A stretch of 64,000 nt of DNA, taken from Kutzneria viridogrisea. Lineage in GTDB: Bacteria > Actinomycetota > Actinomycetes > Mycobacteriales > Pseudonocardiaceae. A model generated the notes under the pieces. The model made no database searches. It was not told the DNA's origin and saw only the letters and a program-made list of their open reading frames with translations. A program made the position numbers and the translations under genes. This document shows, piece after piece, positions 1 through 8,638 of this stretch. Location: contig JACJID010000001.1 in assembly GCA_014138725.1 (NCBI GenBank), forward strand, positions 744,001-808,000, written 5' to 3'. The stretch's first letter is position 1, and each line of letters starts with the position of its first letter.

Positions 1-1
1 A

Positions 2-1063
2 CTGCTGTCCGGCGGGCTGGACTCCAGCGCCATCACGGCGCTGTCCGCCGAGCACCTGGCCGTCGCGGGGGAGAAGCTGCACAGCTTCGCCGTCGACTTC
101 ACCGGGCAGGGCGAGAACTTCGCCCCGGACGCCGAACGCCACACCCACGACATGCCGTTCGCGCACGAGGTGGCGGCCCGCGCCGACACGGTGCACACCG
201 ACATGGTCCTGGACTCGGGTTCGCTCGCGGTACCCGGGATCCGGCGTGCGGTGATCACCGCGCGGGATGTTCCTGCCGGGACCGGGGACACCGATACCTC
301 GCTGTACCAGTTGTTCCGCGAGATCCAGCAGCACGTCACGGTCGCGCTGTCCGGGGAGAGCGCGGACGAACTGTTCGGCGGCTACCGCTGGCACCACGAG
401 CTCCGCCTCGAGGAGGCCGCGACGTTCCCGTGGATCGCGTTCAGCGGCCACCACCACGGCCGGGACGGCCACGTGCTGCGCCCCGAGCTGCGTGCCGCGC
501 TCGACGTGCAGGGCTACGTCCGCGACCACTACGCCACCGCCGTGGCCGAGGTCGAACACCTGCCCGGCGATGACGAGCAGGCCCGCCGCAGGCGGGTGGT
601 CAACCACCTCGGGCTGACCCGGTTCCTCCGCATGATGCTCGACCGCAAGGACCGGCTGAGCATGGCGGTCGGCTTGGAGGTCCGCGTGCCGTTCTGCGAC
701 CACCGCCTGGTCGAGTACGTCTACAACGCGCCGTGGTCGATGAAGACCTTCGACGGCAGGGAGAAGAGCTTGCTGCGGGCCGCGGTCCGGGACGTGGTGC
801 CCGCCTCGGTGGTGCAGCGGGTCAAGAGCGCCTACCCCTCCGTGCAGGCCCCCGACTACCTGGCGGCGGTGCGCGGGCAGGCGGCGCGCCTGCTGCACGA
901 GCAGGACCACCCCGTGTTCGAACTGGTCCACCGGCTATGGCTGCGCGCCGCGGTCGAGGCGGACCCCGGCCAGGTCGACGTCACCACGCGGTCCGGCCTG
1001 GAGCGCTGCCTGAACCTGGCCGAGTGGCTGGAGGTCTACCGACCGCGGCTCAGCCTCTCCTGA
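2..1063 (+). CDS. Asparagine synthase-type amidotransferase, synthetase domain (5' end outside window)
   Basis: The C-terminal ATP-pyrophosphatase (synthetase) domain of an AsnB-family enzyme enters from the left edge in frame 2. The PP-loop motif SGGLDSS is at bases 8-28, and the second family signature ALSGESADELFGGY lies near base 350. Family members activate a carboxylate as acyl-AMP and transfer ammonia to it from glutamine. Relatives in natural-product clusters instead close beta-lactam or lasso rings. The N-terminal glutaminase domain (about 200 residues) is not visible, so the enzyme's subtype cannot be decided. The end LNLAEWLEVYRPR is a normal AsnB-like C-terminus. The next gene lies 350 bp downstream on the same strand with its own control region. 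The neighbourhood (cupin, IleRS pair, exporter, NRPS scrap) favours a biosynthetic role over housekeeping asparagine synthesis; that is inference. Confidence 0.9.
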   Translation: MLSGGLDSSAITALSAEHLAVAGEKLHSFAVDFTGQGENFAPDAERHTHDMPFAHEVAARADTVHTDMVLDSGSLAVPGIRRAVITARDVPAGTGDTDTSLYQLFREIQQHVTVALSGESADELFGGYRWHHELRLEEAATFPWIAFSGHHHGRDGHVLRPELRAALDVQGYVRDHYATAVAEVEHLPGDDEQARRRRVVNHLGLTRFLRMMLDRKDRLSMAVGLEVRVPFCDHRLVEYVYNAPWSMKTFDGREKSLLRAAVRDVVPASVVQRVKSAYPSVQAPDYLAAVRGQAARLLHEQDHPVFELVHRLWLRAAVEADPGQVDVTTRSGLERCLNLAEWLEVYRPRLSLS

Positions 1064-1187
1064 CCGCCGCGGCCCGGCAATGTCCGGTCCGAATGGTCGG
1101 CGTTGATCGCATTGGCGATTCGCCCCAACGGTATTGCACTTTTATGCACCCATTGTCGGGTAATCATCCAGGGAGGCGTGACAGAGG

Positions 1188-1224
1188 CCGGTAATCGGCG
1201 AGCAATCGGCGAGCTGGATTACCG
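1188..1224. promoter_or_regulatory. CGGTAATC ... GATTACCG inverted repeat (putative operator)
   Basis: CGGTAATC at 1189-1196 is repeated as its exact inverse complement GATTACCG at 1217-1224, with centres about 28 bp apart. The same core occurs before ileS (4198-4205 and 4230-4237) and as an inverted pair in the exporter/second-synthetase intergenic region (8640-8693). A shared regulator is inferred. Confidence 0.5.
1193..1214 (+). repeat. Two exact tandem copies of an 11-bp unit AATCGGCGAGC
   Basis: AATCGGCGAGC occurs at 1193-1203 and again at 1204-1214 without a gap. Direct repeats with an 11-bp period are the typical spacing for SARP-type activators of actinomycete biosynthetic genes. No SARP gene is in the window, so the link is inference. 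Confidence 0.55.
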
Positions 1225-1412
1225 TGCGATGAGAGCATCGGGAGTCGTCACTGTACATCGATTAACCGGTGTCGTACGATCGATGACAGCCCGGATTTCC
1301 GGAGGGCTCCCACGGTCCGGGGCATTTCCTTGTGCTGTACATCCAGCGCTCGGTCGAGTCACCGTTCATTGCCGGAGTCAGGTCCGGAAACACTGAGGAA
1401 AAGGATTTGTCG

Positions 1413-2153
1413 ATGGATGCCATGAACCCTGCCATGAAGCACGCGCCGGATGAGGAGAACGAGGTCCAGGATCTCATCGGTTTCCGTGACCCGGCGCAGA
1501 ACCGGGTCATCCCGGTGGCGCAGTTCCGGGCCGACATCGCCTTCGCGGTCGTCGACCGGCTGGCGTCGGTGGTGCGCGAGGCGCACAAGTCCGCGGAAGC
1601 CACCACCGCCGACGACGAGGGCATCGTCCGCGCCCAGACGTTCGAGGAGGGCGACGTCTACATGCTGGCGAGCCCGTTCGACGGGTACTTCGCCGACCGG
1701 TACCTGATGGACTTCTACGACGTCGAGGAGCGGGACATCTGTTCCCGGATGCACCTGCACACCGGACTGCGCTTCGTGCGCATGATGACCGGTCCCGGCA
1801 CCCGCATCCGCGTGTCCAGCCTGTCGCCGTTCATCGTCTCCGACGTGCGCGGGGTGACGCCGTTCTCCCCGGACACCTTCGAGGACGATCTGCCCGGAAC
1901 TCCGGAGGGGCACCAGCGTACGCGGTACAACCTGATCGTGCCGGAGAACTCCTGGGTGGACATGCAGATCCCGCGCGGGACCTCGCACCAGTTCAACGCG
2001 ATCGGCCCGAACGCGGTCATCGACTCGGTGCATCCCGAGGAGTCCATCGAGGTGTTTCGCGAGAGCATGCGGAACTACAAGATGATGGCCCAGACCATCT
2101 TCCTGGCCGAGGAGAAGCAGGGCGCCGAGACCTGCGCCGCCCTGCCGCAGTGA
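1413..2153 (+). CDS. Cupin-like protein of unknown function
   Basis: A 246-residue soluble protein. ATG 1413 is chosen because GAGGAAAAGG precedes it at normal spacing; the open frame upstream to 1332 has no such signal. The second half resembles a cupin fold. SRMHLHTGLRFVRMM could carry the first metal-binding histidines, and IPRGTSHQFNAIGPNAVID with SVHPEE resembles the second cupin motif. Cupins of this size are metal-dependent dioxygenases, isomerases or sugar-modifying enzymes, and I do not recognise the specific family. It lies between the amidotransferase and the XRE/NmrA pair, all on the plus strand, behind a 350-bp control region shared in motif with ileS and the exporter. A tailoring step in a biosynthetic pathway is a reasonable guess, not shown by the sequence. 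Confidence 0.72.
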   Translation: MDAMNPAMKHAPDEENEVQDLIGFRDPAQNRVIPVAQFRADIAFAVVDRLASVVREAHKSAEATTADDEGIVRAQTFEEGDVYMLASPFDGYFADRYLMDFYDVEERDICSRMHLHTGLRFVRMMTGPGTRIRVSSLSPFIVSDVRGVTPFSPDTFEDDLPGTPEGHQRTRYNLIVPENSWVDMQIPRGTSHQFNAIGPNAVIDSVHPEESIEVFRESMRNYKMMAQTIFLAEEKQGAETCAALPQ

Positions 2154-2405
2154 GCGGAGGCAGAGGGACCCGGGGCCCGGAGCCGTCAAGCGAACGGATG
2201 TGCCCGGATTCCGGCCCCGGTCCGGGCGCTTTCGCATGGTCACACGCTGTTCAGCTCGATCCCCAGCGACGAACTCGCGCGCCTTCTCGATACCAGCAGG
2301 TCTGCTTCGGTCCCGCCGAGACGGGTGCGGCACCCCTTCGCCTGTGACGGGGGTGGGTGCGGCGCTCCTACCCCGGTGGCCCCGCGCCGCGCCTACCGTG
2401 GCCGC

Positions 2406-3212
2406 ATGGATGACTCAGCCGCGAAGCCGCTTGCGGACTTCCTGCGGGCTCGGCGGCAGCAGGTGTGCCCAGAGCAGCACGGTCTCGCGCCCGGACCGGA
2501 CCGGCAGGTGCCGGGGCTGCGCCGGGACGAGGTGGCGATGCTGGCCGGGATCAGCACCGACTACTACGTCCGCCTGGAGCAGGGGCGCGAGCGGAGCCCC
2601 TCGCAATCCGTGCTGGACGGGCTGGCGACCGCGCTGCTGCTGGACCGCACCGCCGCCCGCCACCTGCGCATGCTCGCCACGGGTGAGCCGGCCGACGAGG
2701 GGGAACCGGACCCGTCGCGGCTTTCCGCGGTGCGCGTGCTGCTCGGCGCGCTGACGGTACCGGCGCTGCTGGTGAACCGGCGGCTGGACGTCGTGGCCGC
2801 GAACACGTTCGGCACACGGCTGCACGCCGGCCTTCAGCACCGCGAGAACTACGCGCGCATGGTGTTCCTGTCCCCGGGCGCGCGGGAGTTCTTCACCGAA
2901 TGGCCGGAGCTGGCCGAATGCGTCGTCGCCTCCCTGCGCGCCGCCACGGGCACGCCCGGGCTCGCGGACCTGGTCGGCGAACTCGCCGTGGCCAGCGCGG
3001 AGTTCAGCACCGCATGGGCCCGGCACGGGCTGTACGAGAAGGCGCTGGACCACAAGCTGTTGCGGCACCCGGTGGCCGGATCGCTGGCCTTCGACCAGCA
3101 CGTGCTGGAACTGCCGCGAACCGGCGGGCACCGGATCTGGGCCTACTACCCGGCCGACGAGGCGACCTCGGCCGCGCTGGGGCGCCTGGCCGGATACGCG
3201 GACCATTCCTGA
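2406..3212 (+). CDS. XRE-family regulator with MmyB-like C-terminal domain
   Basis: A 268-residue regulator. The N-terminal helix-turn-helix is about residues 8-70 (LPGLRRDEVAMLAG-type, then STDYYVRLEQGRE), followed by an MmyB-like ligand-binding domain that includes PALLVNRRLDVVAANTFG and the FLSPGAREFFTEWPE segment. These proteins usually control an adjacent oxidoreductase gene, and an NmrA-like gene begins 14 bp downstream on the same strand. The start ATG 2406 has no Shine-Dalgarno. A TACCGT hexamer at 2394-2399 lies exactly 6 nt before it, as expected for a leaderless transcript; both other MmyB-type regulators in the window show the same arrangement. The ligand is unknown. Confidence 0.88.
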   Translation: MDDSAAKPLADFLRARRQQVCPEQHGLAPGPDRQVPGLRRDEVAMLAGISTDYYVRLEQGRERSPSQSVLDGLATALLLDRTAARHLRMLATGEPADEGEPDPSRLSAVRVLLGALTVPALLVNRRLDVVAANTFGTRLHAGLQHRENYARMVFLSPGAREFFTEWPELAECVVASLRAATGTPGLADLVGELAVASAEFSTAWARHGLYEKALDHKLLRHPVAGSLAFDQHVLELPRTGGHRIWAYYPADEATSAALGRLAGYADHS

Positions 3213-3226
3213 GACGAGAGGACCTC

Positions 3227-4123
3227 ATGTACGCCATCACCGGAGCGAGCGGACGGACCGGCCGGTCCGCCGCGCTGCACCTGCTGGAGCGCGGGCACGC
3301 CGTACGTGTCATCGGACGCAGCGCCGAACGGCTCGCCGACCTGGCCGACCGCGGTGCCGAGGTCCGCGAGGCCGATCAGACCGACCCGGACCGAATGACC
3401 GCCGCACTGCGCGGCGCGACGGCGGCCTACGCCGTGGTGCAGCCGAACTACCTGCCCGAGCATCCCGATTTCGGCGCGTTCCAGGACGCGGTGTCCGCCT
3501 CGCTGGCGCAGGCGGTGGCGGACTCCGGCGTGCCGCGGGTGGTCGGGCTGAGCAGCTGGGGCGGGGCGCACGCCACCGGTGTCGGGCCGGTGGCCGGGCT
3601 GCACCGGTTCGAGGAGCGGCTCAGGGCCGTACCGGCACTGCGGGTGCACCTGCTGCGGCCCGGCTACTTCATGGAGAACCTGCTGGGCTTCGCCGACCAG
3701 GTGCGTGCCGAGCGGCGGATCTCCGCCCCTTTCGACCCGGACGTGCCGTTGCCGCTGATCACCACTGGTGACGTCGGCGTCGCGGCGGCTGAGGAACTGG
3801 TGAAAGGCGACGGCCCGCCGGTGCGCGAGCTGCACGGCCCGCGGGACGTGCCGATGTCCGAGGTGGTCGCCGTGCTCGGCGCGTTGCTTGGCCAGCCTGT
3901 GACCTACGAGCGGATCGAGATCGCCGAGTTCCACAGGCGGCTGCTCGCGGCGGGCATCGCCGGCAACGTCGCGGCGAAGATGGCCGAGGTCCCGGCCGCG
4001 GTGAACTCCCGGCACCTGCGGACTGAGCAGCCGCGGAGCGCGGAGACGACGACGCCGACCTCGCTCGAGGAGTTCCTCCGCGCGGAATTCCTGCCGCGAG
4101 TACACCGTGAACGACGCGCGTGA
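3227..4123 (+). CDS. NmrA-like NAD(P)-binding oxidoreductase
   Basis: A 298-residue atypical short-chain dehydrogenase of the NmrA/QorB type. The N-terminal nucleotide-binding loop ITGASGRTGRSAA is at about residues 4-16, and the basic RVIGRS segment after beta-2 is typical of NADP(H) preference. Substrate-side sequence LLRPGYFMENLL is characteristic of the family. No YxxxK catalytic pair is visible, as expected for this group, some of which act as quinone or aldehyde reductases and some as redox sensors. GAGAGG precedes ATG 3227 at good spacing. The gene follows the XRE regulator by 14 bp, so the two are probably co-transcribed and the regulator may sense this enzyme's substrate. Confidence 0.86.
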   Translation: MYAITGASGRTGRSAALHLLERGHAVRVIGRSAERLADLADRGAEVREADQTDPDRMTAALRGATAAYAVVQPNYLPEHPDFGAFQDAVSASLAQAVADSGVPRVVGLSSWGGAHATGVGPVAGLHRFEERLRAVPALRVHLLRPGYFMENLLGFADQVRAERRISAPFDPDVPLPLITTGDVGVAAAEELVKGDGPPVRELHGPRDVPMSEVVAVLGALLGQPVTYERIEIAEFHRRLLAAGIAGNVAAKMAEVPAAVNSRHLRTEQPRSAETTTPTSLEEFLRAEFLPRVHRERRA

Positions 4124-4197
4124 CGGTTCGCGCAATGGACTCACGTTCCGGCGAATGACGAATGTGGCTCCCACCGTAGCGGCGAAACGCTAATTGG

Positions 4198-4237
4198 CCG
4201 GTAATTGGTGGAGTCCGCCCGCTCATTCGCCGGTAAT
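4198..4237 (+). promoter_or_regulatory. Two CCGGTAAT boxes upstream of ileS
   Basis: CCGGTAAT occurs at 4198-4205 and at 4230-4237 in direct orientation, 32 bp (about three helical turns) apart. They lie 30-80 bp before the ileS start and over the presumed -35 area. The same core is paired upstream of the cupin gene and in the 8.6-kb intergenic region. Confidence 0.5.
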
Positions 4238-4266
4238 CGCGCGTGCCGCGGACGCCGCGCCGTCTA

Positions 4267-4280
4267 TAGACTGGCCGGCA
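4267..4280 (+). promoter_or_regulatory. Probable leaderless promoter of ileS
   Basis: TAGACT at 4267-4272 fits an actinobacterial -10 (TAnnnT) and is 7 nt from ATG 4280. No Shine-Dalgarno precedes the ATG. The transcript would begin at or next to the start codon, so no T-box leader can be present, unlike many actinobacterial ileS genes. Confidence 0.5.
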
Positions 4281-7200
4281 TGAGTTCGCATGCCTCCCCC
4301 TTCGCGGCACTACCGGCAAGGATCGACTTCGCCGAAATGGACCGCGGGATCATCGAATGGTGGCGGGCGAACGACGTGTTCGCGCGCAGCGTGGCCCGCA
4401 CCGCCGACGGCCCGGCCTGGGTGTGTTACGAGGGCCCGCCGACCGCGAACGGCATGCCCGGCACGCATCACGTGGAGGCCAGGGTGTTCAAGGACATCCT
4501 GCCCCGCTACCGCACGATGAAGGGCTACTCGGTGCCGCGCCGGGCCGGCTGGGACTGCCACGGCCTGCCGGTGGAGCTGGCCGTGGAGAAGGAGTTGGGG
4601 CTCAACGGCAAGTTGGACATCGAACGGGTCGGGGTGGCCGAGTTCAACGCCCGCTGCCGGGAGTCGGTGCTGCGGCACGTCGGCGAGTTCGAGACGCTGA
4701 CCGAGCGGATGGGCTACTGGACCGACCTGGCCGACGCGTACACCACGATGTCGCCGGAGTACGTGGACAGCGTCTGGTGGGCGCTGCGGCAGATCTTCGA
4801 CGCCGGGCGGCTGTTCGAGGACTACCGGGTCGCCCCGTACTGCACGCGGTGCGGCACGACCCTGTCCGACCACGAGGTGTCCCAGGGCTACGAGACCGTC
4901 GAGGACCCTTCCGCCTACGTGCGGTTCCCGCTGGTCGACCAGGAAGCCGACCTGCTGGTGTGGACGACGACCCCGTGGACGCTGCCGGCCAACACCGCCA
5001 TCGCCGTGCACCCCGAGGTCGTCTACGCGGTCGCGCGCACCGATGCCGGTACGTTCGTGGTGGCGGAACCGCTGGTCACGGCCGTGCTCGGCGAGGATGC
5101 CGAGGTGCTGGCCACGATGCCCGGCGCGGACCTGGTCGGGCGGCGCTACCAGCGGCCCTTCGACTTCGTCGACATCCCGGACGCGCACGTGGTGCTGGCC
5201 GCCGACTTCGTCACCACCAGCGACGGCACCGGCCTGGTGCACCTGGCGCCAGCGTACGGAGTGGACGACCTCGCCGCGTGCAAGGCTGCCGGGCTGCCGG
5301 TGGTCATCCCGATCGGCCCGGACGGCCGCTACGAGGACTTCCCGCTGGTGGGCGGCCTGTTCTTCAAGGACGCCGACGCGCCCGTGCTGGCCGACCTGCG
5401 CGAGCGCGGCCTGCTGCTGAAGGCGAGCCGGTTCTCGCACTCGTACCCGCACTGCTGGCGCTGCCACACGCCGCTGATGCACTACGCGCGACTGGCCTGG
5501 TACATCCGCATCACGGAGATCCGGGACGAGTTGCGCCGCCAGAACGACGCCACGAACTGGTTCCCGGAGCACATCAAGCACGGCCGGTTCGGCGACTGGC
5601 TGAAGAACAACATCGACTGGGCGCTGTCGCGGACCCGGTACTGGGGCACGCCGCTGCCGTTGTGGCGCTGCGAGGCCGGCCACGTCACCGTGGTCGGCTC
5701 ACGGGCCGAGCTGGGGGAGCACGTCGGCCGTGACCTGTCCGACCTGGACCCGCACCGGCCGTACATCGACGAGATCACCTTCGCGTGCCCGTCCTGCGGC
5801 GAGCTGGCCACCAGGGTGCCGGAGGTGATCGACGCGTGGTTCGACTCCGGCTCGATGCCGTTCGCGCAGCTCGGCTACCCGCACGTGCCGGGCAGCGTGG
5901 AGCGGTTCGAGGCGGCCTATCCGGCGCAGTTCATCTGCGAGGCGATCGACCAGACGCGGGGCTGGTTCTACACGCTGATGGCCGTCGGCACGCTGGTGTT
6001 CGGCCGTTCCGCGTACGAGAACGTGGTGTGCCTCGGGCACATCATGGCCGAGGACGGCCGGAAGATGTCCAAGCACCTTGGCAACGTCCTGGAGCCGGTG
6101 CCGCTGATGGACCGGCACGGCGCCGACGCGTTGCGCTGGTTCATGGCCTGCTCGGGGTCGCCGTGGTCGGCGCGGCGGGTGGGGCACGAGGTGCTCGACG
6201 ACATCGCCCGCAAGGTGTTGATGACGTACTGGAACACCGCCTCCTTCTTCACCCTCTACGTGCGGGAGTGGCCGCCCCGGCCGGCGCCGGTGGCCGAGCG
6301 GCCCGCCCTGGACCGCTGGGTCCTGGCCGAGTTGCACGAGGTCACCGCGTTCGTCGACGACCGGCTGCTGAACTACGACACCGCAGGGGCGGGCCGTCGG
6401 CTCGCCGAGTTCGTCGACGACCTGTCCAACTGGTACGTGCGGCGCTCGCGGTCCCGGTTCTGGGCGCACGACTCCGACGCCTTCGCGACGATGTTCGAGT
6501 GCCTGGACGTGCTGACCCGGCTGCTGGCCCCGTTCGTGCCGTTCATCGCGGAACGGGTGTGGCAGCTGGTGATCCGCCCCGGGCTGCCCGAGGCCGCCGA
6601 GTCCGTGCACCTCGCGTCCTGGCCGATCGCCGACGAGACCCTGCTGGATCCCGAGCTCACCGAGCAGGTTCGGGTGGTCCGGGCGTTGGCCGAGGCGGGG
6701 CGGGCGGCGCGCAAGGCGTGCAACGTCCGCGTGCGGCAGCCGTTGCGGCGGGCACTGGTCGGCGTGCCGCCGGGCGTGACCCTGCCGGACGGGCTGCTGG
6801 CCGACATCGCCGCCGAGCTGAACGTGAAGGCCGTCGCGCCGCTGGCCGGCGAGGTGCTGGACGTGACCGTGAAGCCGAACTTCCGGGAACTGGGCAAGCA
6901 GCACGGGAAGCAGACCCCGTTGGTGGCTAAGGCGGTGTCCGCCGCCGACCCCGTTGCCCTGGTGGCGAGCCTGCGGGCAACCGGCGCCGCGTCGGTCCTC
7001 GTGGACGGCACGGCGGTGTCCCTCGGCCCGGCCGATGTCGTGGTGACGGAGGTGCCCAGGAGCGGGTGGGTCGTGGAGTCGCAGCGGGACGTCACCATCG
7101 CCCTGGACACGGAGATCACCCCCGAGCTGGCCGCCGAGGGCACCGCCCGGGACGTGGTCCGCGCCGTGCAGCAGGCCCGCCGTGACGCGGACCTCGACGT

Positions 7201-7351
7201 GGCCGACAAGATCACCGTCACGATCACGGCACCGGCGGACGTGCTGGCCGCCGTCGAGACCCACCGGGACTTCCTCGCCGCGGAGACCCTCGCCCTGGAC
7301 ATCTCCCTGGCTGCCGGTGAGGAGCTCCAGATCCACCTCGCCCGGACGTGA
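4280..7351 (+). CDS. ileS: Isoleucyl-tRNA synthetase with altered HIGH motif (GTHH)
   Basis: A 1023-residue class I synthetase charging tRNA-Ile. The first signature reads NGMPGTHHVEAR: the usual HxxH is GTHH at residues 61-64. The catalytic GWDCHGLPVE follows, and the editing domain is intact (VWTTTPWTLPANTA, then GTGLVHLAPAYGVDD). KMSKH is at residues 595-599. Zinc-type cysteine pairs are present (YCTRCGT, HCWRCHT, CPSCG), and the anticodon-binding domain begins near LDRWVLAELHEV. It is the Thermus/eukaryote-like IleRS2 type. A GxHH replacement of HIGH has been reported in IleRS2 enzymes with extreme mupirocin resistance. ATG 4280 is chosen over an upstream frame start at 4205 because a -10 lies 7 nt before it. 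The convergent exporter and second IleRS suggest a resistance role; whether it is also the housekeeping copy cannot be told. Confidence 0.95.
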   Translation: MSSHASPFAALPARIDFAEMDRGIIEWWRANDVFARSVARTADGPAWVCYEGPPTANGMPGTHHVEARVFKDILPRYRTMKGYSVPRRAGWDCHGLPVELAVEKELGLNGKLDIERVGVAEFNARCRESVLRHVGEFETLTERMGYWTDLADAYTTMSPEYVDSVWWALRQIFDAGRLFEDYRVAPYCTRCGTTLSDHEVSQGYETVEDPSAYVRFPLVDQEADLLVWTTTPWTLPANTAIAVHPEVVYAVARTDAGTFVVAEPLVTAVLGEDAEVLATMPGADLVGRRYQRPFDFVDIPDAHVVLAADFVTTSDGTGLVHLAPAYGVDDLAACKAAGLPVVIPIGPDGRYEDFPLVGGLFFKDADAPVLADLRERGLLLKASRFSHSYPHCWRCHTPLMHYARLAWYIRITEIRDELRRQNDATNWFPEHIKHGRFGDWLKNNIDWALSRTRYWGTPLPLWRCEAGHVTVVGSRAELGEHVGRDLSDLDPHRPYIDEITFACPSCGELATRVPEVIDAWFDSGSMPFAQLGYPHVPGSVERFEAAYPAQFICEAIDQTRGWFYTLMAVGTLVFGRSAYENVVCLGHIMAEDGRKMSKHLGNVLEPVPLMDRHGADALRWFMACSGSPWSARRVGHEVLDDIARKVLMTYWNTASFFTLYVREWPPRPAPVAERPALDRWVLAELHEVTAFVDDRLLNYDTAGAGRRLAEFVDDLSNWYVRRSRSRFWAHDSDAFATMFECLDVLTRLLAPFVPFIAERVWQLVIRPGLPEAAESVHLASWPIADETLLDPELTEQVRVVRALAEAGRAARKACNVRVRQPLRRALVGVPPGVTLPDGLLADIAAELNVKAVAPLAGEVLDVTVKPNFRELGKQHGKQTPLVAKAVSAADPVALVASLRATGAASVLVDGTAVSLGPADVVVTEVPRSGWVVESQRDVTIALDTEITPELAAEGTARDVVRAVQQARRDADLDVADKITVTITAPADVLAAVETHRDFLAAETLALDISLAAGEELQIHLART

Positions 7352-7358
7352 CGAAGTG

Positions 7359-7384
7359 GGCGGCCCCGTGCGCGCGGGGCCGCC
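7359..7384. terminator. Bidirectional hairpin between ileS and the exporter gene
   Basis: Perfect 10-bp arms GGCGGCCCCG (7359-7368) and CGGGGCCGCC (7375-7384) enclose a 6-nt loop. It starts 8 bp after the ileS stop and ends 17 bp before the end of the convergent MFS gene. There is no U-tract, which is common in actinomycetes. Confidence 0.75.
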
Positions 7385-7400
7385 TTCGCATGCTGGAACC

Positions 7401-8618
7401 TCAGGCGGTGGCGGGGGCGACGCGGTTGCGGGTGGCCCAGTTGACGGCGGGACCGATGGCGAGGCTGGCCAGCACGAAGACGCCGCCGAGCAGCAGCCAG
7501 CCGGGGGTGCCCCACTGGATCAGCAGGAACACCAGCACGGTCGGCGCGACCATCACCGACGCTGCGTAGCCGGTGAAGAAGAAGCCCTGGTACTGGCCCT
7601 GGCTGTCGGCGGGGGCGAGCTCGTAGCTGATGGTCCACCCGGCGGCGGAGACGACCATCTCGCCCCAGACGTGCACGGCCCCGGCGGCGACCAGCACGAT
7701 GCCGGCGACCACGGCGTCCCCTGTGGACGAGGCCGCGAACAGCACGCAGGCAGCACACAGGATCAGCCCGGCGAGCCGGGAGGCGCGCACCCCGGTGGTC
7801 ATGTCGTGCACCTTGGTCGCGACGCGGACCTGGAACAGCACCACGCTGATCGTGTTCACCACGAACAGCACCGTGACCATCGCGATGGGCGCGTGGGTGT
7901 GGTTGATGATCCACAGCGGCACGATCACCTCCAGCAGCACGGTGTGCAGTGAGAGCAGGCCGCTCAGCGCGGTGAACACGGCGAACGGGGCGTCCCGGAG
8001 CACCGCGAGCTTCGGGGCACCGGCTGGCTTTGGTGGAGCTGGCGGCACGGATGGCAGCCCGCGCAGCACAAGAGCCGAGGCGAAGAAGCTCAACGCGTCC
8101 AGCACGAGCACGGTGGAGAAGGCCCACGTGGTGCCGATCTGCAAGGCCACGCCGGCCAGCAGCGCGCCGACCGCGACGCCGAGGTTGTTCACGGACCGGA
8201 TCACGGCCCGCGTCCGCACCAGCTGATCGCCCTCCAGCAGCCCGGCGATCAGCGCCTGCAGGGCCGCCCGCGATCCGCGTTCGGACACCACGAACACCGA
8301 GGCGATCAGCACGAACGCCGGGAAGCCGCGCACCAGCAGGTAACCGGCGGCGGCCACACCGTTCAGGGCCACCAGTGCGGCGGCGACCTCACGCGGCCCG
8401 CGCCGGTCGGCCAGGTGCCCGAGCGGCACACCGGCCAGCAGCCCGACCGCGCCAGCGATGGTCAGGCCCAGCGCGAGCGTGGTCGGCGTGAGCCCGCCGA
8501 CCTGGGTGAAGTACAGAGCCGAGCAGGTCATGAACGCGCCGTTGCCAGCGGTCATCAGCAGGCTGGCCAGCGCCAGCCGCCGCGGCGGCCCAGGCGGCAC
8601 TGGAAATCGTTTCAGCAT
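7401..8618 (-). CDS. MFS efflux transporter (drug-exporter type)
   Basis: A 405-residue membrane protein with about 12 hydrophobic helices. The major-facilitator signature GVPLGHLADRRGPREV lies between helices 2 and 3. It resembles DHA1-type drug exporters. The start is set at 8618 because TACCTT (minus strand, 8626-8631) sits 7 nt upstream as a leaderless -10, and the chain then begins shortly before helix 1. An alternative ATG at 8657 would add 13 residues and put the CGGTAAT box inside the gene. It is transcribed divergently from the second IleRS and convergently to the first, so it sits between two copies of one antibiotic target. Export of an IleRS-directed compound or its precursor is the natural inference. 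Confidence 0.88.
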   Translation of the reverse strand: MLKRFPVPPGPPRRLALASLLMTAGNGAFMTCSALYFTQVGGLTPTTLALGLTIAGAVGLLAGVPLGHLADRRGPREVAAALVALNGVAAAGYLLVRGFPAFVLIASVFVVSERGSRAALQALIAGLLEGDQLVRTRAVIRSVNNLGVAVGALLAGVALQIGTTWAFSTVLVLDALSFFASALVLRGLPSVPPAPPKPAGAPKLAVLRDAPFAVFTALSGLLSLHTVLLEVIVPLWIINHTHAPIAMVTVLFVVNTISVVLFQVRVATKVHDMTTGVRASRLAGLILCAACVLFAASSTGDAVVAGIVLVAAGAVHVWGEMVVSAAGWTISYELAPADSQGQYQGFFFTGYAASVMVAPTVLVFLLIQWGTPGWLLLGGVFVLASLAIGPAVNWATRNRVAPATA

Positions 8619-8638
8619 ACCTCGGAAGGTAGCAGAGT

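Larger units (their letters stand above)
1064..1412. other. Gene-free control region upstream of the cupin gene
   Basis: No coding sequence with family resemblance is seen in these 349 bases. The stretch is less GC-rich than its flanks and holds the CGGTAAT inverted pair (1189-1224) and the tandem 11-bp repeat (1193-1214), listed separately. A Shine-Dalgarno-like GAGGAAAAGG sits just before the cupin start. A promoter is likely here, but I cannot fix its -10 and -35. Confidence 0.5.

Noticed and set aside
1193-1214. Tandem repeat as a CRISPR unit
   Set aside because: Only two contiguous 11-bp copies without spacers, and no cas genes in the window.
4141-4279. A T-box or other RNA leader before ileS
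   Set aside because: No AGGGUGGnACC-like T-box core is visible, and the predicted transcript begins at the start codon, leaving no room for a leader. The 144 bp before the second IleRS also lacks a T-box core.
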